64,000 bases of DNA from DASSJT01 sp035691065 (lineage in GTDB: Bacteria; Actinomycetota; Actinomycetes; Actinomycetales; Dermatophilaceae): positions 20,306 to 84,305 of the forward strand of contig DASSJT010000063.1 of the NCBI GenBank assembly GCA_035691065.1, read 5' to 3'. The position numbers and the translations under genes are program-made. The notes beneath the pieces were generated by a model. That model did no database searches, was not told the origin of the DNA, and worked only from the letters and a program-made list of their open reading frames with translations. Of this stretch, positions 25,401-34,158 are shown one piece after another; the stretch's first letter is position 1; each line of letters begins with the position of its first letter.

Positions 25401-26531
25401 TCAGGCCTCGTCGCCGGAGGGGCCGATGGGCTTGCTCTGCCGGGACCGCCTGACCTTGCGTGCCGTCTTGGGCACGGTCTCGGGACCGCTGCCAGCCTTC
25501 GCCTGGGCCGGTTCGGCTGGCGGTTCGGCTGGCGATGCGACAGCCGGTTCGGATGCCGGTGCGGCAGCCGGTTCGGGTGCCGATGCGGCACGCGGTTCGG
25601 CTGCTGACGAGGGCGGCGAAGCATCCGTCGGCTCAGACGCCTCGACAGCGGGCTCGACAGCGGGCTCGACAGCGGGCTCGACAACGGGCATGACAGCGGG
25701 CTCGACGTCGCGCTGAGCGGCGGGCCCGGTCGCCTGCCGGTCCGCCGTGTCACCGCGGTCCGCTTGGGCGGCCGGCCCAGCCCGCTGAGCCTGCCCAGCC
25801 CGCTCCATTCGCTCAGCCGGCTCAGCCCGCTCAGGCGGCTCAGCGGGAGCCGGCTCGTAGCTGCCGCGGCTCTCGTCCCGGACCACGACCCCGTCGCTCA
25901 GCTCGACCACCCGCTTGCGCAGCTGGTTAACGATGTCGTCGTCGTGAGTGGCCATGACGATGGTGGTGCCGGTGCGGTTGATCCGGTCGAGCAGGCGCAC
26001 GATGTCGAGGCTGATCGCCGGGTCGAGGTTTCCGGTCGGCTCGTCGGCGAGCAGGATCGGCGGCTTGTTGACGAACGCCCGCGCGATCGCGACCCGCTGC
26101 TGCTCGCCGCCGGACAGCTCGTGCGGCAGCCGCTTCTCCTTGCCCGCGAGGCCCACCATCTCCAGGGTCTCCGGCACGACCTGCCGGATCGCGTGGCCCG
26201 ACTTGCCCAACACCTGCAGGGCGAAGGCGACGTTCTGGTAGACGGTCTTGTTGGGCAGGAGCCGGAAGTCCTGGAACACCGTGCCGATCTCGCGCCGCAA
26301 CCGGGGCACCTTGCGCAGCGGAAGGGTGCGCAGCTCGCGCCCAGCCACGAGCACCGAGCCCTCGGTCGCCTGCTCCTCCCGCAGCACGAGCCGCAACAGG
26401 GTGGACTTGCCTGAGCCGGACGGCCCCACGACGAAGACGAACTCGCCGCGCTCGATGTTGAGGTCGACCCCGGAAAGAGCGGGACGGCTCGACCTCGGGT
26501 AGGTCTTGGTGACGTTCTCGAACCGGATCAT
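25401..26531 (-). CDS. ftsE: Cell-division ATPase FtsE with long C-terminal tail
   Basis: ATPase of the FtsEX complex. Start ATG at 26531 (MIRFENVTKTYP). The ABC core is standard: Walker A GPSGSGKST, Q-loop TVFQDFRLL, signature LSGGEQQRVAIARA, Walker B ILLADEPTGNLD and the switch His in MATHDDD. The core ends near residue 228, the normal FtsE length. Here about 145 more residues follow, rich in Pro, Ala and Glu: repeats such as VEPAVEPAVEPAVE and EPAAAPASEP, closing with a basic stretch (TARKVRRSRQSK) and GDEA. The tail is probably disordered; see findings. Confidence 0.93.
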   Translation of the reverse strand: MIRFENVTKTYPRSSRPALSGVDLNIERGEFVFVVGPSGSGKSTLLRLVLREEQATEGSVLVAGRELRTLPLRKVPRLRREIGTVFQDFRLLPNKTVYQNVAFALQVLGKSGHAIRQVVPETLEMVGLAGKEKRLPHELSGGEQQRVAIARAFVNKPPILLADEPTGNLDPAISLDIVRLLDRINRTGTTIVMATHDDDIVNQLRKRVVELSDGVVVRDESRGSYEPAPAEPPERAEPAERMERAGQAQRAGPAAQADRGDTADRQATGPAAQRDVEPAVMPVVEPAVEPAVEPAVEASEPTDASPPSSAAEPRAASAPEPAAAPASEPAVASPAEPPAEPAQAKAGSGPETVPKTARKVRRSRQSKPIGPSGDEA

Positions 26532-26687
26532 GCGCGGTCTGCGGCCTTCACGCCTTGGGGACAGGACGGCATACGGGCTGGACATGCGCCAGCGGCGCAC
26601 CCGGGTGCCTTTCGAGGATAGGCAGAGCACCGCCCGATCGGGCGCAGCGCCCGCCTGTCGGCGTGGCACCCAACCACGCCGACAGTC

Positions 26688-26748
26688 CGTATGCCGGCCG
26701 AGCGGCCTGGGCGGGGCCGGGCACCGGACCCCGCTCCCCCGGCATACG
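26688..26748. repeat. Inverted GTATGCCGG pair at the end of prfB
   Basis: CGTATGCCGG / CCGGCATACG, a perfect 10-bp inverted repeat 11 bases beyond the prfB stop. It aligns with the reverse complement of the element at 22684-22745, with about 30 of 32 bases identical in one half, so the two are copies of one element. Likely terminator of prfB. Confidence 0.7.
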
Positions 26749-26759
26749 ACGTCGCAGCG

Positions 26760-27875
26760 TCAGGCCTGCGCCTTCTCCTGCTCCTTGCGCCACCGGATGC
26801 CGGCCTCGATGAAGCCGTCGATGTCGCCGTCGAAGACGGCCTGGGGGTTGCCGACTTCATAGTCGGTGCGCAGGTCCTTGACCATCTGGTAGGGCTGCAG
26901 CACGTAGGACCGCATCTGGTCGCCCCAGCTGGCCTTGACGTCGCCCGCCATCTCCTTCTTGGTGGCGGCCTCCTCGGCCTTCTTCAGCAGAAGGAGCCGC
27001 GACTGGAGCACGCGGAGCGCGGCGGCGCGGTTCTGGATCTGGGACTTCTCGTTCTGCATCGACACGACGATGCCGGTTGGGAGGTGCGTCATGCGCACCG
27101 CAGAGTCGGTCGTGTTGACCGACTGGCCGCCGGGGCCGCTGGAGCGGAAGACGTCGACCTTGATCTCGCTGTCGGGAATTTCGATGTGGTCGGTCGACCC
27201 GATGAGCGGGATCACCTCGACCGCGGCGAAGCTGGTCTGGCGACGGCCCTGGTTGTCGAACGGGCTGATCCGCACCAGCCGGTGGGTGCCGCCCTCGACC
27301 GAGAGGTTGCCGTAGGCGTACGGCACGTTGACCTCGAAGGTGGCCGACTTCAGCCCGGCCTCCTCGGCGTAGGACGTGTCCATCACCTTGGTCGGGTAGC
27401 CGTGGCGCTCGGCCCAGCGGAGGTACATACGCAGCAGCATCTCGGCGAAGTCGGCCGCGTCGACGCCGCCCGCGCCGGACCGGATCGTCACGACCGCCTC
27501 GCGCTCGTCGTACTCCCCGTTGAGCAGCGTGCGGACCTCCAGCTCGCCGACGGCTTTCTTGACCGACCGCAGCTCCTGCTCTGCCTCGACCATCGTCTCG
27601 GCGTCGCCGCCGTCCTCAGTACCCATCTCGACCAGGGTCTCGAGGTCGTCGATCTGCGCATCCATGCTCGTCACCCGCTCGAACTCCGCATTCGCGCGCG
27701 ACAGCGCGGAGGTGACGACCTGGGCCCTCTCCTGGTCATCCCAGAGGTCGGGCGCCGCCGCCTTGGTCTCGAGGTCGGCGATCCGGGCCTTGAGGGACTC
27801 GAGGTCAGTCACCTCGCGCACGGACGCCATGGTCGCGCGCAGGTCCTTGATCTCCTGGGTGAAGTCGACAGCCAC
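26760..27875 (-). CDS. prfB: Peptide chain release factor 2
   Basis: Recognises UGA and UAA stop codons and triggers peptide release. The GTG at 27875 (MAVDFTQEIKDL) gives 371 residues, the normal length; the longer open frame upstream covers a repeat region and is not credible. The decoding tripeptide SPF is in RISPFDNQGRRQTSF, and the catalytic GGQ (Gln251) is in SSGPGGQSVNTT. No in-frame UGA or frameshift site is seen near codon 25, so the autoregulatory frameshift of E. coli prfB is absent, as is usual in actinobacteria. It heads the ftsE-ftsX series. Confidence 0.96.
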   Translation of the reverse strand: MAVDFTQEIKDLRATMASVREVTDLESLKARIADLETKAAAPDLWDDQERAQVVTSALSRANAEFERVTSMDAQIDDLETLVEMGTEDGGDAETMVEAEQELRSVKKAVGELEVRTLLNGEYDEREAVVTIRSGAGGVDAADFAEMLLRMYLRWAERHGYPTKVMDTSYAEEAGLKSATFEVNVPYAYGNLSVEGGTHRLVRISPFDNQGRRQTSFAAVEVIPLIGSTDHIEIPDSEIKVDVFRSSGPGGQSVNTTDSAVRMTHLPTGIVVSMQNEKSQIQNRAAALRVLQSRLLLLKKAEEAATKKEMAGDVKASWGDQMRSYVLQPYQMVKDLRTDYEVGNPQAVFDGDIDGFIEAGIRWRKEQEKAQA

Positions 27876-27967
27876 AAAGGTCAAGCCTAAGGCACCCGCG
27901 GGGGTATGCCGGTCGGCCGCCGACCCCGCCACCCTTCCGAGGCTGCCCTGCTGGCTGCGCTTCCGAG

Positions 27968-28023
27968 GCTGCCCTTCGCATGCTGCCCTTCGCATGCTGC
28001 CCTTCGCAGGCTGCCCCTCCGAC
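27968..28023. repeat. 14-bp tandem repeat upstream of prfB
   Basis: GCTGCCCTTCGCAT repeated at 27968, 27982 and 27996 with a diverged fourth unit at 28010. Fourteen bases is not a multiple of three, which argues against coding. It lies between the divergent prfB and PIG-L genes. Confidence 0.75.
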
Positions 28024-28144
28024 GCCGGCCCCTGCTGACACTGCCCTGCTGACGCCCCACTGCTGACACTGACGCTGCCCACCCTCCCACTGCGCGCCGC
28101 CCGCGCTCCCCGCGGAACCTGATCCGTGCCCGTAAGGTTCGGAC

Positions 28145-28873
28145 ATGGGCGATCAGCTGATGGCTTTCGACGAGGACTGGTCCACCGCACTGTGCATCGC
28201 GGCGCACCCTGACGACCTCGAGTACGGCACTGCCGCGGCGGTGCACCGCTGGATCGAGCAGGGCAAGACCGTCACCTATGCACTGGTGACGCGAGGCGAG
28301 GCCGGCATCGACGGCATGGCGCCCGCCGAGGCAGGGTCGGTGCGCGAGGCAGAGGAGGTTGCCGGAGCCGCCGAGGTAGGGGTCGACGTCGTCGACTTCC
28401 TCGACGGCTTCACAGACGGCACGGTCGAGTACGGGCTGGCCCTGCGCCGCGCCCTCGCCCGCGAGATCCGCCGCCGCCAACCCGACGTCGTCATCACCGG
28501 CACCCACCACGAGCGGTTCGCCGGCGGCGGCACCAACCAGGCCGACCACCGGGCAGTCGGCCTCGCGGTGATCGACGCCTGCGCAGACGCGGGAAACCGG
28601 TGGATCTTCCCCGACCTCATCAAGGAGGGCTTCGAGCCCTGGGGCGGCGTGCGCAGGATCGGCCTCGCCGCCTCGCCCGAGGCGACGCACTTCGTCGACG
28701 TCGCGGGCCACTTCCACCCCGCGGTCCGGTCGCTGGAGGCGCACACGCACTACCTCGAGGGGCTCGGCGACAGCTACCCGCCCCCGCGCGACCTGCTCAA
28801 CATGATCCTCGGTGGCGGCGGCCAGCGGGCCGGCGTCGAGCACGCCCTGCTGCTGGAGGTCTTCGAGCGGTGA
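28145..28873 (+). CDS. PIG-L family deacetylase
   Basis: Zinc-dependent N-acetylsugar deacetylase of the PIG-L/LmbE superfamily, 242 residues. The metal motif AHPDDLEYG is at residues 20-28 (His21, Asp23/Asp24), and the second part TNQADHRAVG supplies the other His. The superfamily includes MshB and Mca of mycothiol metabolism. The sequence alone does not place this copy with either, and no mycothiol genes are adjacent. The stop overlaps the next gene by four bases (GTGA), so the deacetylase and the M20 peptidase are made together. Confidence 0.9.
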   Translation: MGDQLMAFDEDWSTALCIAAHPDDLEYGTAAAVHRWIEQGKTVTYALVTRGEAGIDGMAPAEAGSVREAEEVAGAAEVGVDVVDFLDGFTDGTVEYGLALRRALAREIRRRQPDVVITGTHHERFAGGGTNQADHRAVGLAVIDACADAGNRWIFPDLIKEGFEPWGGVRRIGLAASPEATHFVDVAGHFHPAVRSLEAHTHYLEGLGDSYPPPRDLLNMILGGGGQRAGVEHALLLEVFER

Positions 28874-30159
28874 CCCTCGGCCCTCGGGAGCGGGCCGTGG
28901 CTGCCGCGATCGACGCGGGTCAGGTCGAGCGCGATCTTGCGGCACTGGTGGCGATCCCGTCGGTCGACGGCACCTCTGGCGAGCTCGAGGCCCAGCGCTG
29001 GTGCGCCGACCGGCTGCGCGAGCTGGGCCTGGCCGTCGACGAGTGGGACGTCGACGTGGCCGCCCTCAGCCGCCACCCGGACTTCCCGGGGATGGAGGTC
29101 GACCGCGAGACAGCGGTCGGGTGCGTGGGGCTGATGGGCGCCGGGACCGACGGTCCGCCCGTCCCTGGGTCGTATGCCGTGCCGGGACTGGCGCTGTACG
29201 GCCACACGGACGTGGTGCCCGCGGGCGAGCCCGCCTCGTGGAGCGGCCACGACCCCTTCCGGCTGCGAGTCGAGGGCGACCTCGCTCACGGACGCGGGGC
29301 GTGCGACATGAAGGCGGGCGTCGTGGCCGTGCTGGCCGCCGTGCGGGCCCTCCAGAGCCTCGACATCCGGCTCACGCGGCCGCTCGCGGTCCACCTGGTG
29401 AGCGCCGAGGAGGATGGCGGCGTGGGTGCGGTCGCGACGCTGGCCCGAGGCCACACGTCCGAGGCCGTCGTGATCGCCGAGCCGACCGGCGGGACCGTCG
29501 TGCCCGCCAACGGCGGCTCCCTGACCTTCCGGCTCGAGGTGCCCGGGCTGGCGACCCACGGCTCCACCCGCACCCGGGGGGTCAGCGCGGTCACGGCCTT
29601 CGAGCGGGTCCACGCCGCACTCCGTGGCCTCGAGGCGCGGCGCAACACCACTCCCCCACCCCTGTTCGCCCACCTCGACCTGCCCTGGCCGCTATCCGTC
29701 GGCGTGGTGCGCGCCGGCGACTGGGCGAGCACCGTCCCCGACGCGCTCGTCGCGGAGGGCCGCTACGGCGTCGCGATCGGCGAGACCGTCGAGGACGCCC
29801 AGGCCGAGTTCGAGCGAGCCGTCGCTCAGGTCTGCGCCGGCGACGCCTGGCTGCGCGACCACCCGGTCCGGGTGAGCTGGCCAGGCGGCCGGTTCGCCTC
29901 CGCGTCTCTACCGGAGGACTCGCCGCTGCTCGTCCAGGTCGGCTCCGCCGTCCGGGACGTGCGCGGCGCGGCGCCCCCGGTCCTGGGCGCCCCCTATGGC
30001 TCCGACCTGCGACATTACCGGGCACACGGCATACCGGCCCTGCAGTATGGGCCCGGTGACGTGCGCTTCGCGCACGCCAGCGACGAGCACGTGAGCCTTG
30101 CCGACACGGTTGCCTGCGCGCAGGTGTATGCCGTGCTCACGCTCGCCCTCTGCGGTTGA
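28870..30159 (+). CDS. M20 family peptidase/deacylase (ArgE/DapE type)
   Basis: Di-zinc amidohydrolase of 429 residues. GTG at 28870 overlaps the previous stop. The zinc and catalytic motifs are complete: GHTDVVP (His112, Asp114), HGRGACDMKAG (bridging Asp146), SAEEDGG (Glu180/Glu181), EPTGG, and a late His in RFAHASDEHVS. The insertion between the first helix and the catalytic domain (residues 66-105) is longer than in E. coli ArgE. It likely acts on an N-acyl amino acid or dipeptide. Coupling to a PIG-L deacetylase suggests both act on one acylated substrate, which is inference. Confidence 0.9.
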   Translation: MTLGPRERAVAAAIDAGQVERDLAALVAIPSVDGTSGELEAQRWCADRLRELGLAVDEWDVDVAALSRHPDFPGMEVDRETAVGCVGLMGAGTDGPPVPGSYAVPGLALYGHTDVVPAGEPASWSGHDPFRLRVEGDLAHGRGACDMKAGVVAVLAAVRALQSLDIRLTRPLAVHLVSAEEDGGVGAVATLARGHTSEAVVIAEPTGGTVVPANGGSLTFRLEVPGLATHGSTRTRGVSAVTAFERVHAALRGLEARRNTTPPPLFAHLDLPWPLSVGVVRAGDWASTVPDALVAEGRYGVAIGETVEDAQAEFERAVAQVCAGDAWLRDHPVRVSWPGGRFASASLPEDSPLLVQVGSAVRDVRGAAPPVLGAPYGSDLRHYRAHGIPALQYGPGDVRFAHASDEHVSLADTVACAQVYAVLTLALCG

Positions 30160-30243
30160 GCCGCGCGGAGCCCAAGTCCGCCCCAAGTCCGCCTCAAGCG
30201 CAGGTCGGCACCGTGGTTCCACAACATCCACGAAGGAGCCGCC

Positions 30244-30713
30244 ATGAGCATCGACTCGACCCTCGGCCCGGCCGTCACCCGGGCCGGCGCGCCCGACAAG
30301 GCGCAGGTCAACCCGTCCACCCGCTTCGCGGCCGACAGCCGCGCAGACGGCCTGCGCACCCCTGGCCGCGAGGTCATCCACCTGCCCGGCGATCCCGGCT
30401 ACGACGTCGCCAGGCTGCCCCTGGCAGGCCTCCGTAGACCAGCGCCCGGCTGCAGTCGCCACGCCGAGGACGGCGGCTGAGACCGCCGCGTGGTCCGCGC
30501 CGCCGTGCGCGCCAGCCTGCGGGTTGCGCCGCAGAGCACCGGCCACAACGCTGCTCCGCTCGCGGCCCACGGGCTGGACGACGTCGTCCTGGTCCGCACG
30601 TCCGGGATGGCCGACGTCAGCATCGACGCCGACCGTCGGATCGTATGCGTGGGCGGCGGGACCCTGTGGCTGCCGGCCGTGGAGGCGGCGGCCGGCACCG
30701 GGATGCCGCCGCT
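30244..30713 (+). pseudogene. Broken N-terminal fragment of an FAD-binding (BBE-type) oxidase
   Basis: Three adjoining reading frames together spell the start of an FAD-linked oxidase: GREVIHLPGDPGYDVARLP in the first, WQASVDQRPAAVATPRTAAE in the second and RAAVRASLRVAPQSTGHNAA plus DRRIVCVGGGTLW in the third. The frame changes near 30420 and 30490. Homology stops near 30713, before most of the FAD domain and all of the substrate and berberine-bridge parts. The match then continues as an MMPL fragment on the other strand. It is a degraded gene, not a functional enzyme. Confidence 0.75.
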
Positions 30714-31030
30714 CCCCACGCCAAGGCCGACGAGGGCCACGGCAATCGGAAGCTCTGCGCTGACCACCGCGCCGAAGGCGCAGACCAGGGTGAGCAGGGC
30801 CGCGATGATGCCGATGGCCTCGCCCCGCCCGCCGATCTTGGCAGTCGCGGTGTCGGAGAGGTCACCGCCGACCTCGACCTGGAGGCCGGCGGCCTGCAGC
30901 GGCGCGATCGCGCCCTCCAGCGGGCCGATCGTCCCCATGAGGTCCGGGTCGGTGACCGGGACGTCGTAGCTGACCGTGACCAGCGCCGTGTGGCCATCGC
31001 GGGACAGCCGCGGCCGGGCATGGGGTTCGG
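30714..31030 (-). pseudogene. Fragment of an MMPL/RND-type transporter
   Basis: Minus-strand frame with clear MMPL-family sequence: RDGHTALVTVSYDVP, DPDLMGTIGPLEGAIAPLQ, VEVGGDLSDTATAKIGGRGEAIG and a membrane helix IGIIAALLTLVCAFGAVV followed by LPIAVALVGLGVG. Only about 100 of the usual 700-1000 residues remain. Both ends are abrupt: one abuts the FAD-oxidase fragment, the other lies just after the AI-2E transporter stop. No start codon or stop belongs to it, so it is a deletion relic. Confidence 0.7.
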
Positions 31031-31048
31031 CGGTGGGGTCGCCGAGAC

Positions 31049-32290
31049 TCAGTCGGTGTCGGCGGTATGGCTCACGAACGCGTTCACCCAGCGGGCCCGC
31101 GGTACCCGGTCGACGAACATCGCCTTGACGAACAGGGTGAGCGGCACAGCCAGGAGGAGGCCGAGCGGTCCCATGACGATGGCCCAGAAGGCCAGCGACA
31201 CGAAGGTCACTGTGGCGCTGAGCCCAACGGCGTCTCCGGCGAACTTCGGCAGCAGCAGGCTCTGGGTGACGAAGTTGATGGCCAGGTAGGCGGCGACCAC
31301 CACGATCAGTGTCGTGGTGCCCCCGTCGAGGTACCCCAGGATCGCTGGCGGGATCAGCGCGAGCAGGAAGCCGATGTTGGGAATGTAGTTCGCGACGAAG
31401 GCCAGCAGCCCGAAGGTGAACGCCAGCGGCACATCGATCACCAGCAGGGTTACGACGTCGAGGGCTGCCAGCAGAACGCCGAAGATGGTGCTTACGGCCC
31501 AGTACCGGCGCACATGGTGGGCGAAGTCGTTCAGGGCTTCGACCACGTCGCCGCGCTGGCCCGCGATGGCCTCCAGCCGCCGTGGCATGTTCTGGCCGTC
31601 GATGGCCAGGAACGCCAGTGCCAGGAGCAGCAGCAGGGTCAGGGTGGTGGCGCCGCCGATGCTGGCCAGAAGGGTCTGGGCAGCCCCGATGATGCTGCTC
31701 GGGTCGATGCGACTCAGGGCGGTGTCGACCTGGGCCTGGTCGATGCCCAAACGCGCCAGCTGGTCCAGGAGCCTCTGGTAGAGGTCCGAGAACTGGCCGG
31801 CGTAGTTGGGCACGACGGTGGCGAACCGCGCGGCGGCGACGCCGATCGCACTCAACATCCCGAGCACGAGGAGGTACAGGATCACGAGCATGGCCACGGT
31901 TCCACTCCAGGCGGGCAGGCCACGGCCGGTCATCCACGTCCGGATCGGCTGAACCGTGATGACCAGGGTCACGGCGAGGAACAGCGGGCCCAGGATCTGG
32001 GAGAAGGTCTGCAGGCCCATGACCGCAAGGAACGCGGCACCCATGCCCACCAGCGCCGCGAGCGGCGCCGAGGAGGCGATGACCTGACCGCTGCTGGGGG
32101 GCTGGCCGCTGCCGGCTGGCTGGCTGCTGCCGGGGGGCTGGCTGCTGCCGCCTGGCTGGCTGCTGCCGGCTGGCTCGAGGCCGGATTGCCCACTACTACT
32201 GGGGGGGTCGCTGCGGAGGGAGGACGACACGGGGCTCCTCAGGGTGGCGGTGCTGCGTCGCCCCATCCTTGCGCATCGTGGCTCGCCCAA
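31049..32290 (-). CDS. AI-2E family transporter
   Basis: Polytopic membrane protein of the AI-2E/PerM exporter family, up to 413 residues. The likely start is MGRRSTATLRSPVSSS at 32266. A low-complexity N-terminal stretch of GSSQP-like units (from 15-bp DNA repeats) comes before about eight membrane helices. Conserved features include the helix pairs FLAVMGLQTFSQILGPLFLA and VAMLVILYLLVLGMLSAIG, and the late GLLAFVANYIPNIGFLLALIPPAIL with VGLSATVTFVSLAFW. The actual substrate of such actinobacterial members is unknown; autoinducer-2 export is not implied. The region just beyond its stop has been rearranged. Confidence 0.88.
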   Translation of the reverse strand: MGEPRCARMGRRSTATLRSPVSSSLRSDPPSSSGQSGLEPAGSSQPGGSSQPPGSSQPAGSGQPPSSGQVIASSAPLAALVGMGAAFLAVMGLQTFSQILGPLFLAVTLVITVQPIRTWMTGRGLPAWSGTVAMLVILYLLVLGMLSAIGVAAARFATVVPNYAGQFSDLYQRLLDQLARLGIDQAQVDTALSRIDPSSIIGAAQTLLASIGGATTLTLLLLLALAFLAIDGQNMPRRLEAIAGQRGDVVEALNDFAHHVRRYWAVSTIFGVLLAALDVVTLLVIDVPLAFTFGLLAFVANYIPNIGFLLALIPPAILGYLDGGTTTLIVVVAAYLAINFVTQSLLLPKFAGDAVGLSATVTFVSLAFWAIVMGPLGLLLAVPLTLFVKAMFVDRVPRARWVNAFVSHTADTD

Positions 32291-32373
32291 GCACGTCGGG
32301 GAGCAGAGCCGGGATCCTCAGGCACCAGTCCAAGGCCGGCCGTGCATCGGGCCCGCACCGGTCTCCTGGGGCC

Positions 32374-32403
32374 GGGCCCACCGGCATACGCACCGGTGGG
32401 CCC
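32374..32403 (-). terminator. Terminator hairpin of the secreted hydrolase gene
   Basis: GGGCCCACCGG / CCGGTGGGCCC, an 11-bp perfect stem with an 8-base loop, 32 bases beyond the stop of the 32436-33887 gene. GTATGCCG bridges loop and stem. Confidence 0.7.
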
Positions 32404-32435
32404 AGCCGACCCACCCGAGCCTGCGCGGCCCGCAG

Positions 32436-33887
32436 TCAGAGGTTGCAGGTGTTGAGCAGGTCGCCGCTCTGCGGCCTCGGGTGGAAGCCGTCGGCGGGCG
32501 GCTCGGCGCCGTTCTCGACCCACCCGGTCAGCAGGTCGAACGCGCTCCGCGCGCAGGGCAGCAACGGCCGCAGCCGGTCGGGGAAGGCCGGGTAGAGGCC
32601 GTCGACGTGGTTGCCGTCCGCAATGGTGTAGTAGCGGTGAAGCGAGCCTGAGCCGGCCTGGTCGACGAGCCGGTCGTAGACGTCGGAGTCGGTCGCCGGC
32701 GGCAGGAGCGCGTCGAGCGAGCCCTGGACGGTGATCATCGGCTTGCCGATCCGGCCGGTCAGCTGGACCGAGCGAACGGCGTCCCTCACCGCCGCGGGGC
32801 GGGAGGCGTAGTCGTAGTCGGCGTCGCAGTCCGGGGTTCCGCTGGCGCAGAAGGGCACTCCCGCCTTGAGGTCGCCGTCGTAGTCCGGGTCGAGCTCCTC
32901 GCGGTAGATGCGCTGGGTGAGGTCCCAGTACACCTGGTAGTGGAACGGCCACAGGAACTCCGACCCCGGGGCGAACCCGGCCGCGATCATCGCGTCATGG
33001 GCCGCCGGGTCGCCGGTCGCGGCATACGCCGGGTAGTTCTTGAGCGCCGCGGGGAGGTAGGTGAGCAGGTTCGGGCCGGCAGCGCGGAAGAGGGTGCCCT
33101 CCCAGTCGACGCCCCCGTCGTACAGCTCCGGGTGGTTCTCCAGCTGCCAGCGGGTGAGGTACCCGCCGTTGGAGATGCCGAACATCCACGTCCGCGACGG
33201 CACCTTCGTGTAGACCTGCCGCGCGGCGTCCTTGGTCGCCAGCGTGAGCTGCGTGACCCGCTCGTTCCACTCGGCGATCGAGCCGCCCGGCGCGGAGCCG
33301 TCGTCGAAGAACGCCGCCCCGGTGTTGCCCTTGTCGGTCGAGGCGAAGGCGTATCCCCGGGCGAGCACCCAGTCGCTGATGATGAAGTCGTTGGCGTACT
33401 GCCGCCGCACGCCCGGCGCCCCGCTGACGACCACCCCGCCGTTCCAGCTGTCCGGGAACCGGATCACGAACTGCGAGTCGTGGTTCCAGCCGTTGTTGGT
33501 GTTGCCGTGCGAGGTGTCCGGGAAGTAGCCGTCGACCTGGATGCCGGGCACGCCGCTCGGGTTGGCCGTGCCGGGGGCGTGCAGTCCGTTCCAGTCCGCC
33601 TGCACGGTGTGGCCGGTCGTGAGCGTGCCGGCAGTGGTCAGGTCGTCGAGGCAGGCGGTCTTCTGCACCTCAGCGCCCCGCACGCTGATCTTGTCGATGC
33701 GGGCGCAGTGCTCGCCCTTGTGCGGTTTGTTCTTGGCGTATGCCGTGGGGCCGGCGAGCGCGGCACCGCCCAGGAACAGCGCGCTCACCGCGGCGAGCGA
33801 GGCGACCCGGCGTAGGGCGGGCCGGGCTGACCGGTTGCGGGTGGGCCGGTTGCTGCTGGGCCGGGCGGGGGCTGACTCCGTTGTCAT
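32436..33887 (-). CDS. Secreted alpha/beta hydrolase, tannase or oligo-hydroxybutyrate hydrolase-like
   Basis: Exported esterase-like protein of 483 residues. A basic N-terminus and hydrophobic signal (VASLAAVSALFLGGAALAGPTAYA) end near residue 51. The alpha/beta-hydrolase triad can be read as Ser in FGISNGGYLT, Asp in VQGSLDALLPP and His in ADGNHVDGLYP. Cys pairs (FCASGTPDC; LPCARS; NTCNL) suggest disulphides. The shape resembles secreted 3-hydroxybutyrate oligomer hydrolases and tannase/feruloyl esterase relatives. The substrate is not clear. Confidence 0.8.
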   Translation of the reverse strand: MTTESAPARPSSNRPTRNRSARPALRRVASLAAVSALFLGGAALAGPTAYAKNKPHKGEHCARIDKISVRGAEVQKTACLDDLTTAGTLTTGHTVQADWNGLHAPGTANPSGVPGIQVDGYFPDTSHGNTNNGWNHDSQFVIRFPDSWNGGVVVSGAPGVRRQYANDFIISDWVLARGYAFASTDKGNTGAAFFDDGSAPGGSIAEWNERVTQLTLATKDAARQVYTKVPSRTWMFGISNGGYLTRWQLENHPELYDGGVDWEGTLFRAAGPNLLTYLPAALKNYPAYAATGDPAAHDAMIAAGFAPGSEFLWPFHYQVYWDLTQRIYREELDPDYDGDLKAGVPFCASGTPDCDADYDYASRPAAVRDAVRSVQLTGRIGKPMITVQGSLDALLPPATDSDVYDRLVDQAGSGSLHRYYTIADGNHVDGLYPAFPDRLRPLLPCARSAFDLLTGWVENGAEPPADGFHPRPQSGDLLNTCNL

Positions 33888-34158
33888 GGGCGTTCATCGA
33901 ACGCCCCTGCCGTCCTGCGCTCAATGTGGATTCGGCACACAACCATCGAGCGGGCATGTGGGCACCCCCGCCTCAGGTGCGGGTGCTGCGCCGCGTTGAC
34001 CAGTCGGGCTGACGAGGTGAGCGGGCTCGTCCGAATGGCCGATGCGCGTATCACCCATGGCGCGATACGCCTCCTGTAGAGCGCACGTCACGACCGCGCC
34101 CGAGAGCCGCCGTGGGGCGGCCAGCGGCCGCGACCAGCAGGGGAAAGGGAGTCGCACG

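Noticed and set aside
27840..27900. Programmed frameshift in prfB
   Set aside because: The frame from GTG 27875 is continuous with no early UGA or slippery CTT-TGA sequence.
30244..31030. Insertion sequence at the pseudogene junction
   Set aside because: No transposase, terminal inverted repeats or target duplication can be seen; a simple deletion explains the fusion.
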